Part shown: one piece after another, positions 1 through 10,851 of the stretch
Layout of the letters: the number at the start of each line of letters is the position of its first letter
Numbering within the stretch: the stretch's first letter is position 1
Source: Symbiodinium sp. CCMP2592
Taxonomy: Eukaryota; Sar; Dinophyceae; Suessiales; Symbiodiniaceae
NCBI GenBank assembly: GCA_905221615.1
Contig: CAJNDT010000946.1
Coordinates: 839,865 to 903,864 of the forward strand
Direction of reading: 5' to 3'
DNA length: 64,000 nucleotides
Notes under the pieces: generated by a model
Database searches by the model: none
What the model saw: only the letters and a program-made list of their open reading frames with translations
What the model was told of the DNA's origin: nothing
Made by a program: the position numbers and the translations under genes

Positions 1-1121
1 TAGTTTCGAGCTTAAGTTATGCGTTAACGCTGAACCATTGTGGCTGTATTTGCGGACAGAGTTTCAAGCAACTGCAATCTGCAGAATGGTGCCTCTTGTA
101 GCTTTTGTTGTCGAGTGCAACGTATAGGAGAGTTCAGCCCGCGGCAGCTTTCATTTTCTTACTTTGCATACATGCGGTCTTCTTTTGTTTCGGTACCCGT
201 CTGCAGAATTCCTGCGTAGTGGCAATTCTTGGCAACAGCCGCTCATTCTACTCGGTCCCCGCCTAGGTGAGAATCATCGCCAGAGGACCAGCTCTCTTTG
301 GAGTATGAGAATTGGAGACGCAGAGGGGTATGCCGCCTGGTCCAGAAACCCCGTCGGCCTGAACCCTTGGCCTTGAATTAAACTCGAAAACCCCAAAACC
401 TTGGCCTAAACCCTTCAATTGAAAGCCCTAATTAAAGCCTGAAGCTGAAAGCCGGAATAACTTGAACCCCACATACCAGAACCTTTTGGCTGCTGAGCTT
501 GTAGTCACCCGGGACAAAGTAAGGGGTGCTATAAGGGTTCTGTGGAGCTTTGGGTTTATGGGATTTGGGCTTTTTGGGGGTCTACAGGGGTAGACCCTAA
601 AGGTCCAGGTATCTCCTCGGGAGGGTCCGGAATCTCGAGAACCCTTGGGTCTCTTTGGGGTCCCCGAATTCCTACATTTTGCCTTAGGGTCTAGGGTTTG
701 GGCTGATAGGACGGGAATCTCCCCGCTTGGTATCAAGGCTACTGTAGAACCTTTGACCATTCGGTTTAGGGTTTACCTGTATCCCCCTGTCGGTGCAAAG
801 CACCCAAAGCTCCTCCCCCCCCTGCTTACCCCTCATCTCTTTGCCCTGAGATGTCACACTTATGTCTTTAAACCAACCAAGCAACCAACCTATAAAACAG
901 TAGGTTACGACTCAGTTGAAGGGTGTAACCCTTAACAGAGGAGGTTTTTGGATCCCCCAAAAGGGATCAGGCTCTACGGACAAAGACCAACTATATAGTT
1001 TCCTGAGATGTACCATTTTGCTCAATTTTGTTTTTGGGTTCCTTCTTTAAATCCGGACAGTAGGAAAAACGGTACCCTTATCAACATGAAGGGACTGGAG
1101 GACCAAAGCAGCACGATTTGG
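1..1121. other. non-coding, degenerate CCCTAAA-like DNA
   Basis: I see no supportable exon. The stretch holds scattered fragments such as CCCTAAT and TTTAGGG-like heptamers (about 380-460 and 760-780). Open frames on both strands overlap one another and show no coding-like composition. Confidence 0.5.
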
Positions 1122-1238
1122 CCTACGTAGTAGAATAGGTAACCTCTAACTTGTTGTTGTTTAGTATAATCCCTATGTAACCTCTAATATAACCAAACAG
1201 GTTAACCTTTAGTTCCCCATGATACCAGACAAGTAGGT
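1122..1238. mobile_element. foldback element, family 13 (GGTAACCT..AGTTCCCCATGATACC)
   Basis: Shares its left end (CTAGTAGTAG-like, then GTAACCT) and right end (AGTTCCCCATGATACCMGRC, then AAGTAGG) with copies near 13431, 40822 and 52679. The ends contain GGTAACC/GGTTAACC in inverted orientation. A non-autonomous, introner-like element; no protein is encoded. Confidence 0.7.
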
Positions 1239-1244
1239 TGGGGA

Positions 1245-1330
1245 TTCCAGAGGAGCTTCATCTACAAGGGCAGCGTCTTCGTCGTGGGCCACTGAGCCTC
1301 CCGGAGACTCGGGCAAGCCTCTTGCTCATC
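1245..1330 (+). CDS. candidate internal exon, unknown protein
   Basis: A GC-rich island open in the frame giving ..ASSTRAASSSWATEPPGDSG.., unlike the AT-rich flanks. It ends directly at a family-4 foldback element (1337-1432), the arrangement expected for an exon interrupted by an introner. Serine/alanine/proline-rich; family not recognised. Another frame is also open, so the frame choice is tentative. Confidence 0.35.
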
Positions 1331-1336
1331 GGTCCG

Positions 1337-1432
1337 TGTGCCCAACAGTATCAACCTTTGGCTTTAATGGTGGTTCCTATATAGGTACTTTGGGGCCTAA
1401 GTATATACTATTTGGGTACATGGAATCTTTGG
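1337..1432. mobile_element. foldback element, family 4 (GGTCCATGTACCCAAATAG)
   Basis: Begins GGTCCGTGTGCCCAACAGTA and ends TATACTATTTGGGTACATGG, which are inverted matches. Middle contains CCTATATAGGTAC. Same family near 11815, 16811, 23160, 27638, 35320, 38236, 55500 and 57955. Confidence 0.7.
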
Positions 1433-2384
1433 ATATTTGAGGGTTGGTGACTAGTGTTGCATGTTCGTATCATCCGCACATTCTGTCTATGATACTGCTC
1501 GGCAGGATTACGGCTTCAAGCCAAAGCGTGAATATATGGGCCTAAACAATTACCACTACTGTTGTCGGGCCTCCATGATTATTATGATTATAACATGAGA
1601 TATCCCAACATCCTATTCTATTTATCACTGCCCCTATATCCCTAAATCCCTTATAGAGCCTTTATAGAATTATAGAACCCTTAAAGCCCTTTAAGTTCCG
1701 ATATTCAAGCCCAACACGGAGTTGTAAGGTCCCAATGCTGGCCTTCCACAGCAAGAGCGAAGGCAGCCGGATGACGCTGCTTTAGGACTCTGCTGAATTA
1801 CCCCCAAAACTCTTAAATAGCCCAAAGAATGCACCATCTGTAGATGCCAGACTCCAAAGTAGGTGTTTTTCGTTTGTTGTCTGTACACTTGGAGTCGCAG
1901 GGCTAATTCGTAAGCAAATCCTACTCCTAAACTTAGCATACAGCCTGCGACGTAGCTTCCCCCTCTGCAATTCGGTTTGTAGTTTGAGCTACTTGTGTGG
2001 CCAGTACGCTCCAGCCAAAGCCCCCATCCGAACCTCCAGCAGTTTGTTGTTTAGGGTTTCGGGTAGTTGCCTGCTTGCATCTATGGCAAGAGAGCTGAGT
2101 GCTTCAGGCTATTTTTAAGGGACCGCGAGGGTCCACATTAGATGTACTACTGTTATGGCCTTGATTTCTCCCAATCCATGATTAGGATGGTCTTAAGGGG
2201 ATTAATTCCAGAATGGCAGCGCATATGGAACCCCTGGGGAAGAACCCGCAACGAAACGACACAAAACTAGCCTAACCTTTGGAAAGCCCTATGAATCGTC
2301 GTTCAAAGGATCCCTCAGAGAGTCCATGGAATTCCAATTAAAGGAGCCCTAGACAACTCAATGAAACTCCATGCACCCCACGCC

Positions 2385-2760
2385 CGAAGCCCTAAACTTC
2401 TAAACCCCTTATACTCCCTATATCCAAAGCTCTAAACTCCCTTAAACCAGTAAAAACCCTAAGCCCTAACCCCCAACCCTAAGCCCGAAACCCCAACCCC
2501 ATCTGCAGACACGAAAAGGCGCCATTGAAAAGACAAAAAGAACAACCCCAAACCCTCACAAGTTCCCGAATAAGAAGACACAGAAGGCACTCCTGCGAAG
2601 AGCGAAGGGAAGGAGCAGAAGGAGGCGGACCATGGAGGTTTAGAGAGTATGGGGTTTAGAGGTTTAGGGTGTAGGGGTTTAGAGTTTAGACGGTATCGGG
2701 GTACCGGGTGTGAGGGTTTAGGGGTTTAGGTGCAGGGTGTTAAGGCTGTAGGGCTTCGTT
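2385..2760. repeat. paired CCCTAAA and TTTAGGG degenerate tracts
   Basis: A CCCTAAA-type tract (about 2385-2500) is followed by about 130 bp of purine-rich DNA and a TTTAGGG-type tract (about 2636-2760), so the two are inverted relative to each other. The rest of 1433-3062 holds no exon I can support. Confidence 0.6.
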
Positions 2761-3062
2761 TATGAAGAGTTTTCTACAGATCCCCGGCCTGTATTTGATC
2801 AGAAGTTGTCTTTGCTGCCTGTGTTCGTCGAGATATGGGTGTCTGCCAGGGTTTAAGACATCTTTACCGGGGTGTTCGGCACCTCTTCAAAGCAGCCACA
2901 GAACCACAAAGAAACAAAGGGTCAAAACTTAAACCCTAAACCCTATACCGTCAACCTTTAACCTTAAGCCCTAAATCCTAGACCTTAAACCCTAACCGAG
3001 TTGGGCCAGGTCTGCATGGGCCTAGGGCCAAAGGTCTGGGCAGTGTCTGCTGTAGGTATACC

Positions 3063-3180
3063 ATACTAGACCTAGAGCAGGCCCTTATCACCTCTTTTAG
3101 GGTTCAGGTTCCCTTATAAGCCCCTTTAAACCAAAAAGGGGCACCCTTTTTATTCCCACGTTATGCTTGGGTCTAGTATA
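3063..3180. mobile_element. foldback element, family 9 (ATACTAGACC..GGTCTAGTAT)
   Basis: Ends are ATACTAGACCTAGAGCAGGC and CTTGGGTCTAGTAT. The interior carries AAGCCCCTTTAAACCAAAAA and GGGCACCC, shared with copies at 9908, 25082, 26427 and 27412. Confidence 0.75.
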
Positions 3181-3532
3181 GAACTCACGGGATGCACAGC
3201 GTCCAGCCGATTCATAATCGGTACCGGTACCTAAAACCATCATAACCTACTTTTTAGGCTCTGAATATACGCCCTAATATGATTTTATAGTGACTCTACA
3301 GAAAGTGTGTGTTGGCAGGTTAAGCTAGACGCAGCAAGAGGGCTCCCCGACAAATTAGGGTTTAGGGAGAAGCCATTACCTTAGACCCTACCTTCCCCCC
3401 AAATAACCTAAGTAGCTTTGAAGGACCTATATAAGGAACAAAGTCGCAGGCCTTTTGGGGCCTAGGTAGACCATAGATCAGCACGTCGACGCGCCGATAC
3501 CGGCCTTGACTCCCATTTTATGCTCCCTAAAG

Positions 3533-3608
3533 TTCCAAAGCACCCAATAATCAGGTACTCGGGTTTAGGGTAGTAGTCATGTGGGTAACTTTTTTGGAGA
3601 GTATAGGC
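3533..3608 (-). mobile_element. truncated foldback element, family 2
   Basis: Contains CCCAATAATCAGGTACTCGG and GGAGAGTATA as in the full copies at 24502 and 26008, but lacks the outer GGACCCTTAGGG arm on the right. Confidence 0.55.
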
Positions 3609-3694
3609 CTAAACCCGAAACCACCCGAAACCCCTATAGACTGTAAACCCTATAAACACTGATAATTAGGTACTTGCACCCCTAGGGGCTGGTC

Positions 3695-3765
3695 CTGTCC
3701 AACACAAAGCGGCTGCCTGCTCGCGAAACTCGCTGCAGGCTGCAATCACAACCGGACCAAGCCTT
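3695..3765 (+). CDS. candidate exon, unknown protein
   Basis: A short GC-rich island, open in the frame VQHKAAACSRNSLQAAITT. Flanked by CCCTAAA-like intron sequence. No family recognised; boundaries not determined. Confidence 0.25.
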
Positions 3766-4333
3766 AAACCCTGTAAGCCCTAAAGCCCTAAGGCAAACCT
3801 GAAAACTAATTTCAAGGTTTCGAAGAACTCCACAGCTTTTTCCAGCGAACGATCTATCTGAGCAACAAGCTATGCCCCTAAACGGCAGCACCTCAGCTAC
3901 ACCCTCGAGCGCGAAAACCCCAAGCCCCAGATCCTACAACCCCTCTCAAGCCTCTGTGGAGACCTTAGGCACTCTTACCAGGTACCTTACCGTTGTAACC
4001 TTGTACATAGTACTCCAATTGCAGGTTATGACTCCTTAACCCTGGGGTATAGCCCCGAAAACAGGTGGTTTCTGGCATCCCCAGGTCGCACGTAGAGCCA
4101 TAAACGGCGTCTGATTTGTTCCCCCAGGATGTGCGGCAAGGGAAGGGCTGGAAAGTGGTCAAGAGCAAGGCAGTGATCTTGGTTCCTGGTTGTTTGGGGT
4201 CTAGAGGGTTTAGCAGTTAGGTGTTTATGTTTAGGGCTTGCTTATAGGACTTGCTGATTTAAGATTATGGGTTCAGGGTCTAGGCTTATAGGGCTGTAGG
4301 ATTTACATTTAAGGGGGTGGGTTTACCGGTTTC

Positions 4334-4525
4334 ATGATGCTGGAAGGTCCGATTTTTTGCCACGGCGTTTGTGCTGCTTTACGGTCTAGGGCGAAATGTT
4401 CGACTTCTTCTAAGTTGTGTGCCGGGCGGAACCAACAAGAAAATCCCTGTTGTGGTTGGCATATGCACAAAGAAAGTATCCGAAACCTGGAGCCTTTGGA
4501 TTCTACAACCGGAACCCTAAGCTGA
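4334..4525 (+). CDS. candidate cysteine-rich exon ending in a stop
   Basis: Open for 63 codons, with Cys clustered at SKLCAGRNQQENPCCGW and a more polar tail ending TTGTLS and a stop. Codon composition is better than the surroundings. An overlapping minus-strand frame exists; I prefer plus because every firmly recognised exon here is on plus. Function unknown. Confidence 0.3.
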   Translation: MMLEGPIFCHGVCAALRSRAKCSTSSKLCAGRNQQENPCCGWHMHKESIRNLEPLDSTTGTLS

Positions 4526-5000
4526 CGGCAGCCATGGTATAAGCTGGTTGTGTTTGATGATGATATATGTGCACGTGGGCCTCCTTTTTCCGGGTGGAGG
4601 ATTCGGCTGTTCGGGGTTAGAGGCGTGAAAAACTCAAAGGTTTGGGTAGGCTGTTGCCTCAGGACTTGTGTCTTGGGCTTGCGAGCAGGGTTCAGCTTTT
4701 GCGGCTTCAGGTTCGCAGTCGATGTTCTAGCGACAGGCTTGCTGGAAGCTTCAGCAAGAATCATCGCAGACCCGAACCAGTAGACCTAACATAGCAACCC
4801 TAAACCCTAAACCCTGGCCCCCTAAACCCTATAAGCCCTAAAGCCTATTCAAGTCGTAGGGGGCCGTGAGGTCCTCAGTATGAGAGGTTCGTTGCATTCT
4901 TTCAGCCTTCAGTTAATGAATACCTAGGGGTCCCAAACTCACTGCTTTGAGGTTTTGCGCTCTATAGTTTGTTAAGGGGTCATAGCCTACTATTTTGCAG

Positions 5001-5152
5001 GGTTTGAGGCCACGAGTAAGTTAAGCCCTGATGGCGAAGGACTCGTAGCCGAAGGCTTCGCTTCGTTTTGTCGTCCCACCCCGAACGAGGTCTGTGCAAA
5101 ACTCGCTAGTGCAGCCCCGGAAAATCAGCGAACTGCTGTTTCCCGCTTTTGA
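5001..5152 (+). CDS. probable 3'-terminal exon, unknown protein
   Basis: A good acceptor (TATTTTGCAG at 4991-5000) is followed, after two phase bases, by 49 sense codons and TGA (..FEATSKLSPDGEGLVAEG.., then ..NEVCAKLASAAPENQRTAV..). Composition contrasts sharply with the flanks. Family not recognised. A GT donor just before the stop (after AACTGCT) is an alternative ending. Confidence 0.5.
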
Positions 5153-5307
5153 TTACTTCCATCATGTTTTGTCATTTGGGTTGTAGGCGTTTAGGGTTCA
5201 GAGGACAACTGGGTTTCTTGGAGTGACTGTCTAGCCAGGTCGTGGGTGGTGCGATGAAGGCAGAGTAGCGTGCCGAGCCCCAGCCGGCTACGACTCGCTC
5301 TGCCTAC

Positions 5308-5390
5308 GGGGTTTAGGGTTTAGGCTATTGGGGTTTAGGGTTATTAGGGTTTAGGGTTTAGGGTTATTGGAGTTTAGGGATTCGGCTTTA
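5308..5390 (+). repeat. degenerate TTTAGGG tract
   Basis: About ten TTTAGGG-like heptamers broken by single insertions and substitutions; interstitial rather than a chromosome end. Confidence 0.8.
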
Positions 5391-5944
5391 AAGTCCCTGT
5401 ACAGGTACGTTGGGGCCTAGGTATATACTATTTGGGCACATGAACCCTTTTCGGTCCACCATCATGCAACCAAAAGCTGCACCTTTGCCATTCTGCTGAA
5501 GGCTTTAAATAGATTTTCTTGGTTTTGCAAAAGGTACCATTGCAGAGTGTTACAAAGCTTTAAACTTTCGATTTAGGATTAACGGGTCTCCGTGGGCGTT
5601 TGTCTGGCTTCGGCTTTGTCGTCAGCGCATGGGGGCGTCCGCGTACCTAGAAGGTAGATACGCCGGCTCAACGTGCACATGCTTTCATGTAACAGCCGTT
5701 CAGGATTTCGCGTTCAAACGTTAAGGCCCAACATTTTGCGGGCCATGGTTTAGGGTTCTGCTGCCGCATTCACCATTTTGCATTCTTCCAATCACATCAC
5801 GTATCTTCGAGAAACAATACGGTCTCCATAAGGAGTATTCTTGTTGCAGGGTCCCCAGCGCCACCGTAAGAAGACGTGGGTCCTGACACGGAAACTGCCA
5901 TGTTTGAAGCTTACCGTCATTGTCCGCATGCTCCTTAATAAACC

Positions 5945-6055
5945 TAGGGGTGCTTAGAAATAATTTTTAATTTTTGGTTATTATAATCCCTAAGAAACAG
6001 CTAATATTTTAATCTAGCTAGGGTTCTAAGTTCAGTATAGATATCTCTATACCCG
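5945..6055 (+). mobile_element. foldback/introner element, family 18
   Basis: Starts AGGGGTGCTTAGAAATAATT, contains ATAATCCCTAAGAAACAGCT, ends GTTCTAAGTTCAGTATAG. The same start, middle and end form the last intron of the ankyrin gene (33316-33491), so this is an independent copy of a known intron-making sequence. Confidence 0.75.
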
Positions 6056-6285
6056 AAACCTTGGGGGAAGACCAGCAGTTCTCATCGTCCTCTTACCGTT
6101 TCCAACTCCACGAGGTTTACCGGACGTACTGTAGATGAGAAAAGAGAAGGGTTTAGCACAGAATAGAGACAACCTGATTCCCTGTCCCTGGCATGTACAA
6201 AAGTCTTTAAGTGTCACTGGGTTTGGGCTTTGAGGGTTCAGGGTCTGGGGCTGTCGGTTTCCACCTAAACCCTAAACCCTAAACC

Positions 6286-6468
6286 GTGTCTTCGTCGCTA
6301 GCCCAGAAGCAATCTGTCAGCAGCAGCAGCAGCAGTACTCGTCGTCGAGGTCTTCGCAGTAGCAGTAAGAGGACTAAGTGCTGGCCTTCTGAGCCCGTAC
6401 TGCTTATCCCCTTAACTGCCCTAAGCCTGAGTGCTGCTATTCGCAGATGCTGTGCTCAGGACAAAGTT
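6286..6468 (+). CDS. candidate serine-rich exon
   Basis: 61 codons with a run of six serines encoded by AGC repeats, followed by basic stretches (TRRRGLRSSSKR). CCCTAAA repeats lie immediately upstream. Could equally be a CAG-type microsatellite outside a gene. No family recognised. Confidence 0.25.
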
Positions 6469-6556
6469 TGATTTCGGATTCACGTTTCAGGTGGGTCGGT
6501 TTAGGGTTTTACAGTTCAGGGTATGCGTTTGGGGTGTTCTGATCGGGGCTAAGTAC

Positions 6557-6645
6557 CCTAGGGATCTAAGGACTCATATATTAAGTCTTTTGGGCCCAAA
6601 GAACATACTGTATAAGGCTTTCGGGCTGTTTTGATCCCTAGGGGT
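6557..6645. mobile_element. dispersed element, family 15
   Basis: GGGATCTAAGGACTCATATA .. TTTTGGGCCCAAAGA .. AAGGCTTTCGGGCTG .. TTTTGATCCC. Copies near 25306, 48563, 52430 and 56657. The outer inverted repeat is short (GGGATC/GATCCC). Confidence 0.65.
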
Positions 6646-6664
6646 ATTTATTTGGGGTTACACT

Positions 6665-6784
6665 CTGCCGATGTCGACCTCTGCAAGCGGCTCAGAGGCA
6701 ACAACAAGCCTCACGCAGAGGTGGAAGACGCCAAAGGCGGCTTGCGCCACTGCACAGTAGGGAGCTGTCTATCCGTCCCAAACC
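6665..6784 (+). CDS. probable exon, unknown protein
   Basis: GC-rich island directly after a family-15 element. The best frame gives ..SADVDLCKRLRGNNKPHAEV then EDAKGGLRHCTVGSCLSV, open to a TAA near 6797. A second frame starting at ATG 6670 is also open for 28 codons, so the frame is not certain. Family unknown. Confidence 0.4.
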
Positions 6785-7039
6785 ACAAACGATAAACGTG
6801 CATCAAGGAGCTTGGGCTAACGGTAAAGACTGTTGTGTCGAAGACTGCCCAGACCTAGACCATCAGCATGCTTGCATTTCTGAAAGAAGATTGCTTGCCT
6901 AACAGCAAGAAGTCTGAGACAGCCCCATTAGGCCTCAGACTAACCATAAGACTCCAGGAATGTAAATGGTACTTACGTTGGGGTCTAAACTCCGTAATTG
7001 ATGGTGCCTACTTTGGGCTATTTGGAGCCTTAGACTAAG

Positions 7040-7170
7040 CAAAACCCGGAAGAGTTGAACTGACGCCATGGACGAGTCACCATTGCCGCCACCCAGCGCC
7101 ACCCCACGCCCATGTTCCAGGCACGCCGATTTCCTGGGGTTTTCAGGGCTCTGAGTTCGACTACACGCAA
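7040..7170 (+). CDS. candidate exon, unknown protein
   Basis: GC-rich. Two plus frames are open: one from an ATG (MDESPLPPPSATPRPCSRHA..) and one ending ..ISWGFQGSEFDYTQALG. It lies just after a sequence (6948-7025, ending CTACTTTGGGCTATTTGG) repeated immediately before exon 2 of the ankyrin gene. Frame and function unresolved. Confidence 0.3.
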
Positions 7171-7533
7171 GCTCTAGGGTGACGCATTTAGAAGTACCCA
7201 TACCCAAATATGAAGCACTTTTTGGTGGGGCATCATCGTCGCCCGTTATAGGATCCTAGCCACACGGGTTCTTTGAAACAATACCTGCTACATTCGTTTG
7301 TCTGCGCAGGTGCTGCAGGGATCGTAAGGGTCCGAAGTGGTCAGGCGAAGCCCTAAACCCAAAAGCCACTCTCGCAGTTCTTTCACGGAGAACGGAAGGC
7401 GCAGGGTGTTCCTAACCCTTAAACCCTACTCCCTAAGCATTCATACCTCAGCCCACATCCCTAAACCCTGTAGAACCTCCCTAAACGTCGTACCTGTTCC
7501 TCCTCCCCAGGCGCCCCTCTCCTAAAACCCTCG

Positions 7534-7642
7534 TATGGGTGGTCGTCAAAATTAGGGTACCTTTTTGGGTACCATAAATATTAGGTGCCGTATCATGATA
7601 GGTACCCAAAAAGGGACCATAATTTTGACAGCCACCCATATG
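7534..7642. mobile_element. foldback element, family 8 (TATGGGTGG..CCACCCATA)
   Basis: Nearly perfect ends of about 30 bp: TATGGGTGGTCGTCAAAATT at the left and AATTTTGACAGCCACCCATA at the right. Second copy at 19515-19624. Confidence 0.85.
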
Positions 7643-7943
7643 TATATTATCTCCCTAGCCCTGGTACTGGTACCTAAACCCTCCTCCCCAGACACCTCAC
7701 CTCCTCTTCCCTGAACCAAAACAGACAGGCTCATGAAAGGTGGCACGTTTCTGGGGGCTTTCTTCCGAACTACTCTAGGGGTCCAGGCCTTGGGTCTCTT
7801 TCGGGTCTCAGAAATCCTACATTCTGAGGTTCCCTAATTACAGTGTTAGGACCCTTTTTTTGGTACACCCACCTCCCGACAAACAAACGTCCTCAACCCG
7901 AAGCTCGCAAGATCCCCACGTGGGCCTTTGGGACATTTATATT

Positions 7944-8049
7944 CCCAAAGGGTCCAATGTACTGTTATGGGGAATACTTCCCCGAATCATAATAGTAATT
8001 CCTAATATAAAACTACTATATGAGTACTTTGGACCCTTTGGGATTTTCC
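7944..8049. mobile_element. foldback element, family 3 (AAAGGGTCC..GGACCCTTT)
   Basis: Left arm CCCAAAGGGTCCAATGTACT, right arm AGTACTTTGGACCCTTTGGG. Middle has AATAGTAATTCCTAATATAA. Other copies at 22660 and 37884. Confidence 0.8.
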
Positions 8050-8504
8050 CTTATTGGGCGTATTTTAAACCCTATTTACGAATATTTTTCAGAGGCTTTA
8101 AAGGGCCAACCTAGCTAAACCGCCTTAACCTTTTGCCAGGGCCCCTATGATACTATGAATTGCGCATTAGGGTATTGCAGAAAGACCCTACACAACAGTA
8201 GGTTATGGTAGTTGAAGGTAGTGTTTGGGGTTTAGGGTTCCAAAAGCCCACAAAAAATACCAAAGCCGAAACCCTGATCCTGCATACTCTGGCCTCGCAA
8301 GCCTCCGAAACCCACACTCCGAAATCGCAACCTCGACCACAACCCAAATAGCCTAGCCCTTTATATAAGGGTTCATATCAGGAAATCATATGGAACCGTA
8401 AAAGGCAGGTTCCTTATGGTCCAGGTAACCCTTGATCTTATAACCTCTGAGTATGAACCGTTTAACAGAGCGAACTTTCAGACACTCTGAAGGACCGTGT
8501 CGAA

Positions 8505-8615
8505 ATGGAGCTTCAAGACTGTCAAGAGCACACCCAACGGCAACAGTCCCACTGCACCTTGGGCACAGCTGGTAGAGGGTTGCTGAAGAAACACGCCCTT
8601 TTAGGCCGGGGCAGG
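8505..8615 (+). CDS. candidate exon, unknown protein
   Basis: Open frame beginning MELQDCQEHTQRQQSHCTLG, glutamine-rich, on a GC-rich island. Boundaries and family not known. Confidence 0.3.
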
Positions 8616-9434
8616 TCGTTTAGGTTTGGATACTTGGGACTCGTGGACTGGTGGGCTTCTAGGTTTAAGACTTCGGATATGGGTGATTGCAAAGCGTCTG
8701 AGATTCGTGCCACGGTTGCCGTTATTGTAAAAACGCCTTGAAGCACGATCAGTTCTGCGCCTACGAATCGAACTGTCCGCAATTCATGGTGTCTCTTGAT
8801 GTTACGTGTTTGTGCGTACTCCGGTGGCTGCTGCACTTCCTAATCGGTTGCTTGGGATGTCTGAGTCTGCTACTCGCCGAGTTTGAACGGTCGATTGTGA
8901 CTCCGGCTTGAGTGTGTTTTTGAGACTGAACTGTAATCATTGTTGCAGTTGTTTTGGTTTTACTGCTACAATGTTATTATTTTACAATCAGAATTAATCC
9001 GTTACTATCTTAATCAGTTGCATTATCATAACCCTTGTAAATCCCTTTAAGGAACCCTTAAATGATCCCTTAAAGGATCCTTCCTTGGGTACTTGGACCG
9101 TCAGGCTTTGCGCATTTTGCAGATCATCACCTGACATAACCCTGTACCTAATTCTAAGGCTTCAACTAACCATTATCCTAGATTGATCAGTGGATGCTTT
9201 GGACCATTAGGGTACACTACAAACGCTACAATCCTAAGATCTCAGCAGGCCCCCCGAGCCAGTACAGCCGCGGTTCAGAGTTTTGGGGCAAGGATCCTAA
9301 ACCCTCAACCCGGAAGCCTAGGGCTTAGGATTACGGCTGATGAGACAAATCCTGAATTAACTTAATGAGCTTAGACGATGGGAATTATGGTATATGCCTG
9401 ATTATGGGTAATGCCGGGTTTTTATCCCTAAACC

Positions 9435-9700
9435 CTAAAGCTCTATAGATCCCTTAAAGGAACCCCGTAAAGGTACCCTTATAGATCCCTTTAAAGGAAC
9501 CCCAGGATTTACCCAAAACCCTATTCTAACAATCAAGGCCCCTATATTATACAACCCTAAGTATGACAGACGCCCTATAGACGCCTTTAAAGGACCCCTT
9601 TAAGGGAACCCTATTGAAATTCGTAGGGATTTAGATCATCAGCCGTATTACTTTAAAGGTACCCTTATAGATCCCTTTAAGGGAACCGTGGTATACCCCG
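9435..9700. repeat. short palindromic repeats (TAGATCCCTTTAAAGGAACC)
   Basis: Several copies of TAGATCCCTTTAAAGGAACC-like units separated by short spacers. The core CTTTAAAG/CCTTTAAGG is self-complementary. Similar units recur at 34255-34395 and 37300-37345. Confidence 0.6.
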
Positions 9701-9764
9701 CGCAGGCTCGAAATACCCTGAAACCACCAGTGCCGGATCTGGTCCCTCGGCTTACGGCTTATGG

Positions 9765-9895
9765 ATTTAGGGTTGGGGTTTAGGGGTTAGGGTTTAGGGT
9801 TTAGGATTTAGGGATTTAGGATATAGGGATTTGGGGTTTAGGATTTAGGGATTTAGGGTTTAGGGTTTAGGATTTAGGGTTTGAGGTTTGAGGGG
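9765..9895 (+). repeat. degenerate TTTAGGG tract
   Basis: About 130 bp of TTTAGGG, TTTAGGA and TTTAGGGG units, followed directly by a family-9 element. Confidence 0.8.
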
Positions 9896-9907
9896 GCCTT
9901 TTTGAAC

Positions 9908-10010
9908 TTGGACCTAGAGTAGGCCCTTATTCCTTTGTTTAGAGTTCAAGTTCGCTTTAAGCCAAAAAGGGCACCCTCGTTGTTCCGAGGCTACACTTGG
10001 GTCTAGTATA
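9908..10010. mobile_element. foldback element, family 9
   Basis: GGACCTAGAGTAGGCCCTTA .. GCCAAAAAGGGCACCC .. CACTTGGGTCTAGTATAG. Adjoins a family-6 element on its right with almost no spacer. Confidence 0.75.
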
Positions 10011-10011
10011 G

Positions 10012-10120
10012 TAGAAGCCAGAAAGTTGGAACATGGCTTTAGGAGGGTAAGTGCTAGGATCCCTTCTACTTTACCTTAAGGGCATGGGGATGATGATGTT
10101 CCAAGTTTCTGGCTTCTATT
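10012..10120. mobile_element. foldback element, family 6 (AGAAGCCAGAAAGTTGGAAC)
   Basis: Left arm TAGAAGCCAGAAAGTTGGAA; right arm GATGTTCCAAGTTTCTGGCT then TCTA. Copies at 49756, 57714 and 63899. Confidence 0.85.
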
Positions 10121-10299
10121 ATTAGGGTCTCAGGTCTTGGTTTCTCGGCTTGACGTCACGGCCGAAACCCTACGAAATAGCAGGTTTACCTGTAGCCCCA
10201 AACCGAACAACATGGTAGGTAATGACCCCTGGATTCTAGGGCCCTTCAAACAGGACTTTTGTGGTGTTCCCCAGGTCATATAAACCCTATAAGCCGCAT

Positions 10300-10402
10300 A
10301 CTGTTGATGGACAAAATCCTGCATGACCCTAAGGATTCTAAACTATGGGAACTATGGTATATTCCTGACAATGGGTAATGCAGGATTTTGTCCATCAGCA
10401 GT
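10300..10402. mobile_element. foldback element, family 1 (AATCCTGCATTACC)
   Basis: Left arm ACTGTTGATGGACAAAATCC, right arm GGATTTTGTCCATCAGCAGT. The middle TAAACTATGGGAACTATGGT is shared with the other copies (17843, 20483, 37755, 38468, 39346, 62680). Confidence 0.9.
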
Positions 10403-10529
10403 AAGCCCTACAAACCCTATACCCTAAACCCTATACGTTAAACCCAGGTTTTAGGGTGTACTTCAGGACTTAGGGCTGAGAGCTCGGACTTCGGAATGAG
10501 GGGTTTTTTAAAGGGGTGAATGAGGGCTT

Positions 10530-10640
10530 TTTGGGCTTTTTGGGGTTTAGGGTTTAGGGTTTAGGGTTTGGGGCTTGGGGTTTTCTGGGCTGAATGAAGG
10601 CGTTTTGGGGTTTAGGGTTTTGTCAGGATTTGTAGTGTTT
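10530..10640 (+). repeat. degenerate TTTAGGG tract
   Basis: TTTAGGG units interleaved with TTTTTGGGG-like runs. Confidence 0.75.
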
Positions 10641-10746
10641 GTGAAGGGGGGGGGGTTGGAGGCTTATGATATCCGGCTGCTATACTGCAGGAGATAGGTT
10701 CCACCATGTGTACGCCCCAAGTTGCCCAACTATGGCCAGGGTTACC

Positions 10747-10851
10747 CCAAGGGTCCAAGTACACGATAATCATATACTCTCCAAGATCCTAACCTACATA
10801 GCTACTATCCTAAAACCGAGTACCTAATTATTGGGCCCTTTGGACCCTTGG
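10747..10851 (+). mobile_element. foldback element, family 2 (CCAAGGGTCCAAGTAC)
   Basis: Left arm CCAAGGGTCCAAGTACACGA, right arm GGGCCCTTTGGACCCTTGG. The middle ATCATATACTCTCCAAGATC then ACTACTATCC is shared with copies at 24502, 26008, 34145 and 43529, and inverted at 32192 and 42462. Confidence 0.9.

Noticed and set aside
2640-2760. Centromeric or origin repeat
   Set aside because: Same degenerate TTTAGGG tract as at many other places in the window; nothing distinguishes it.
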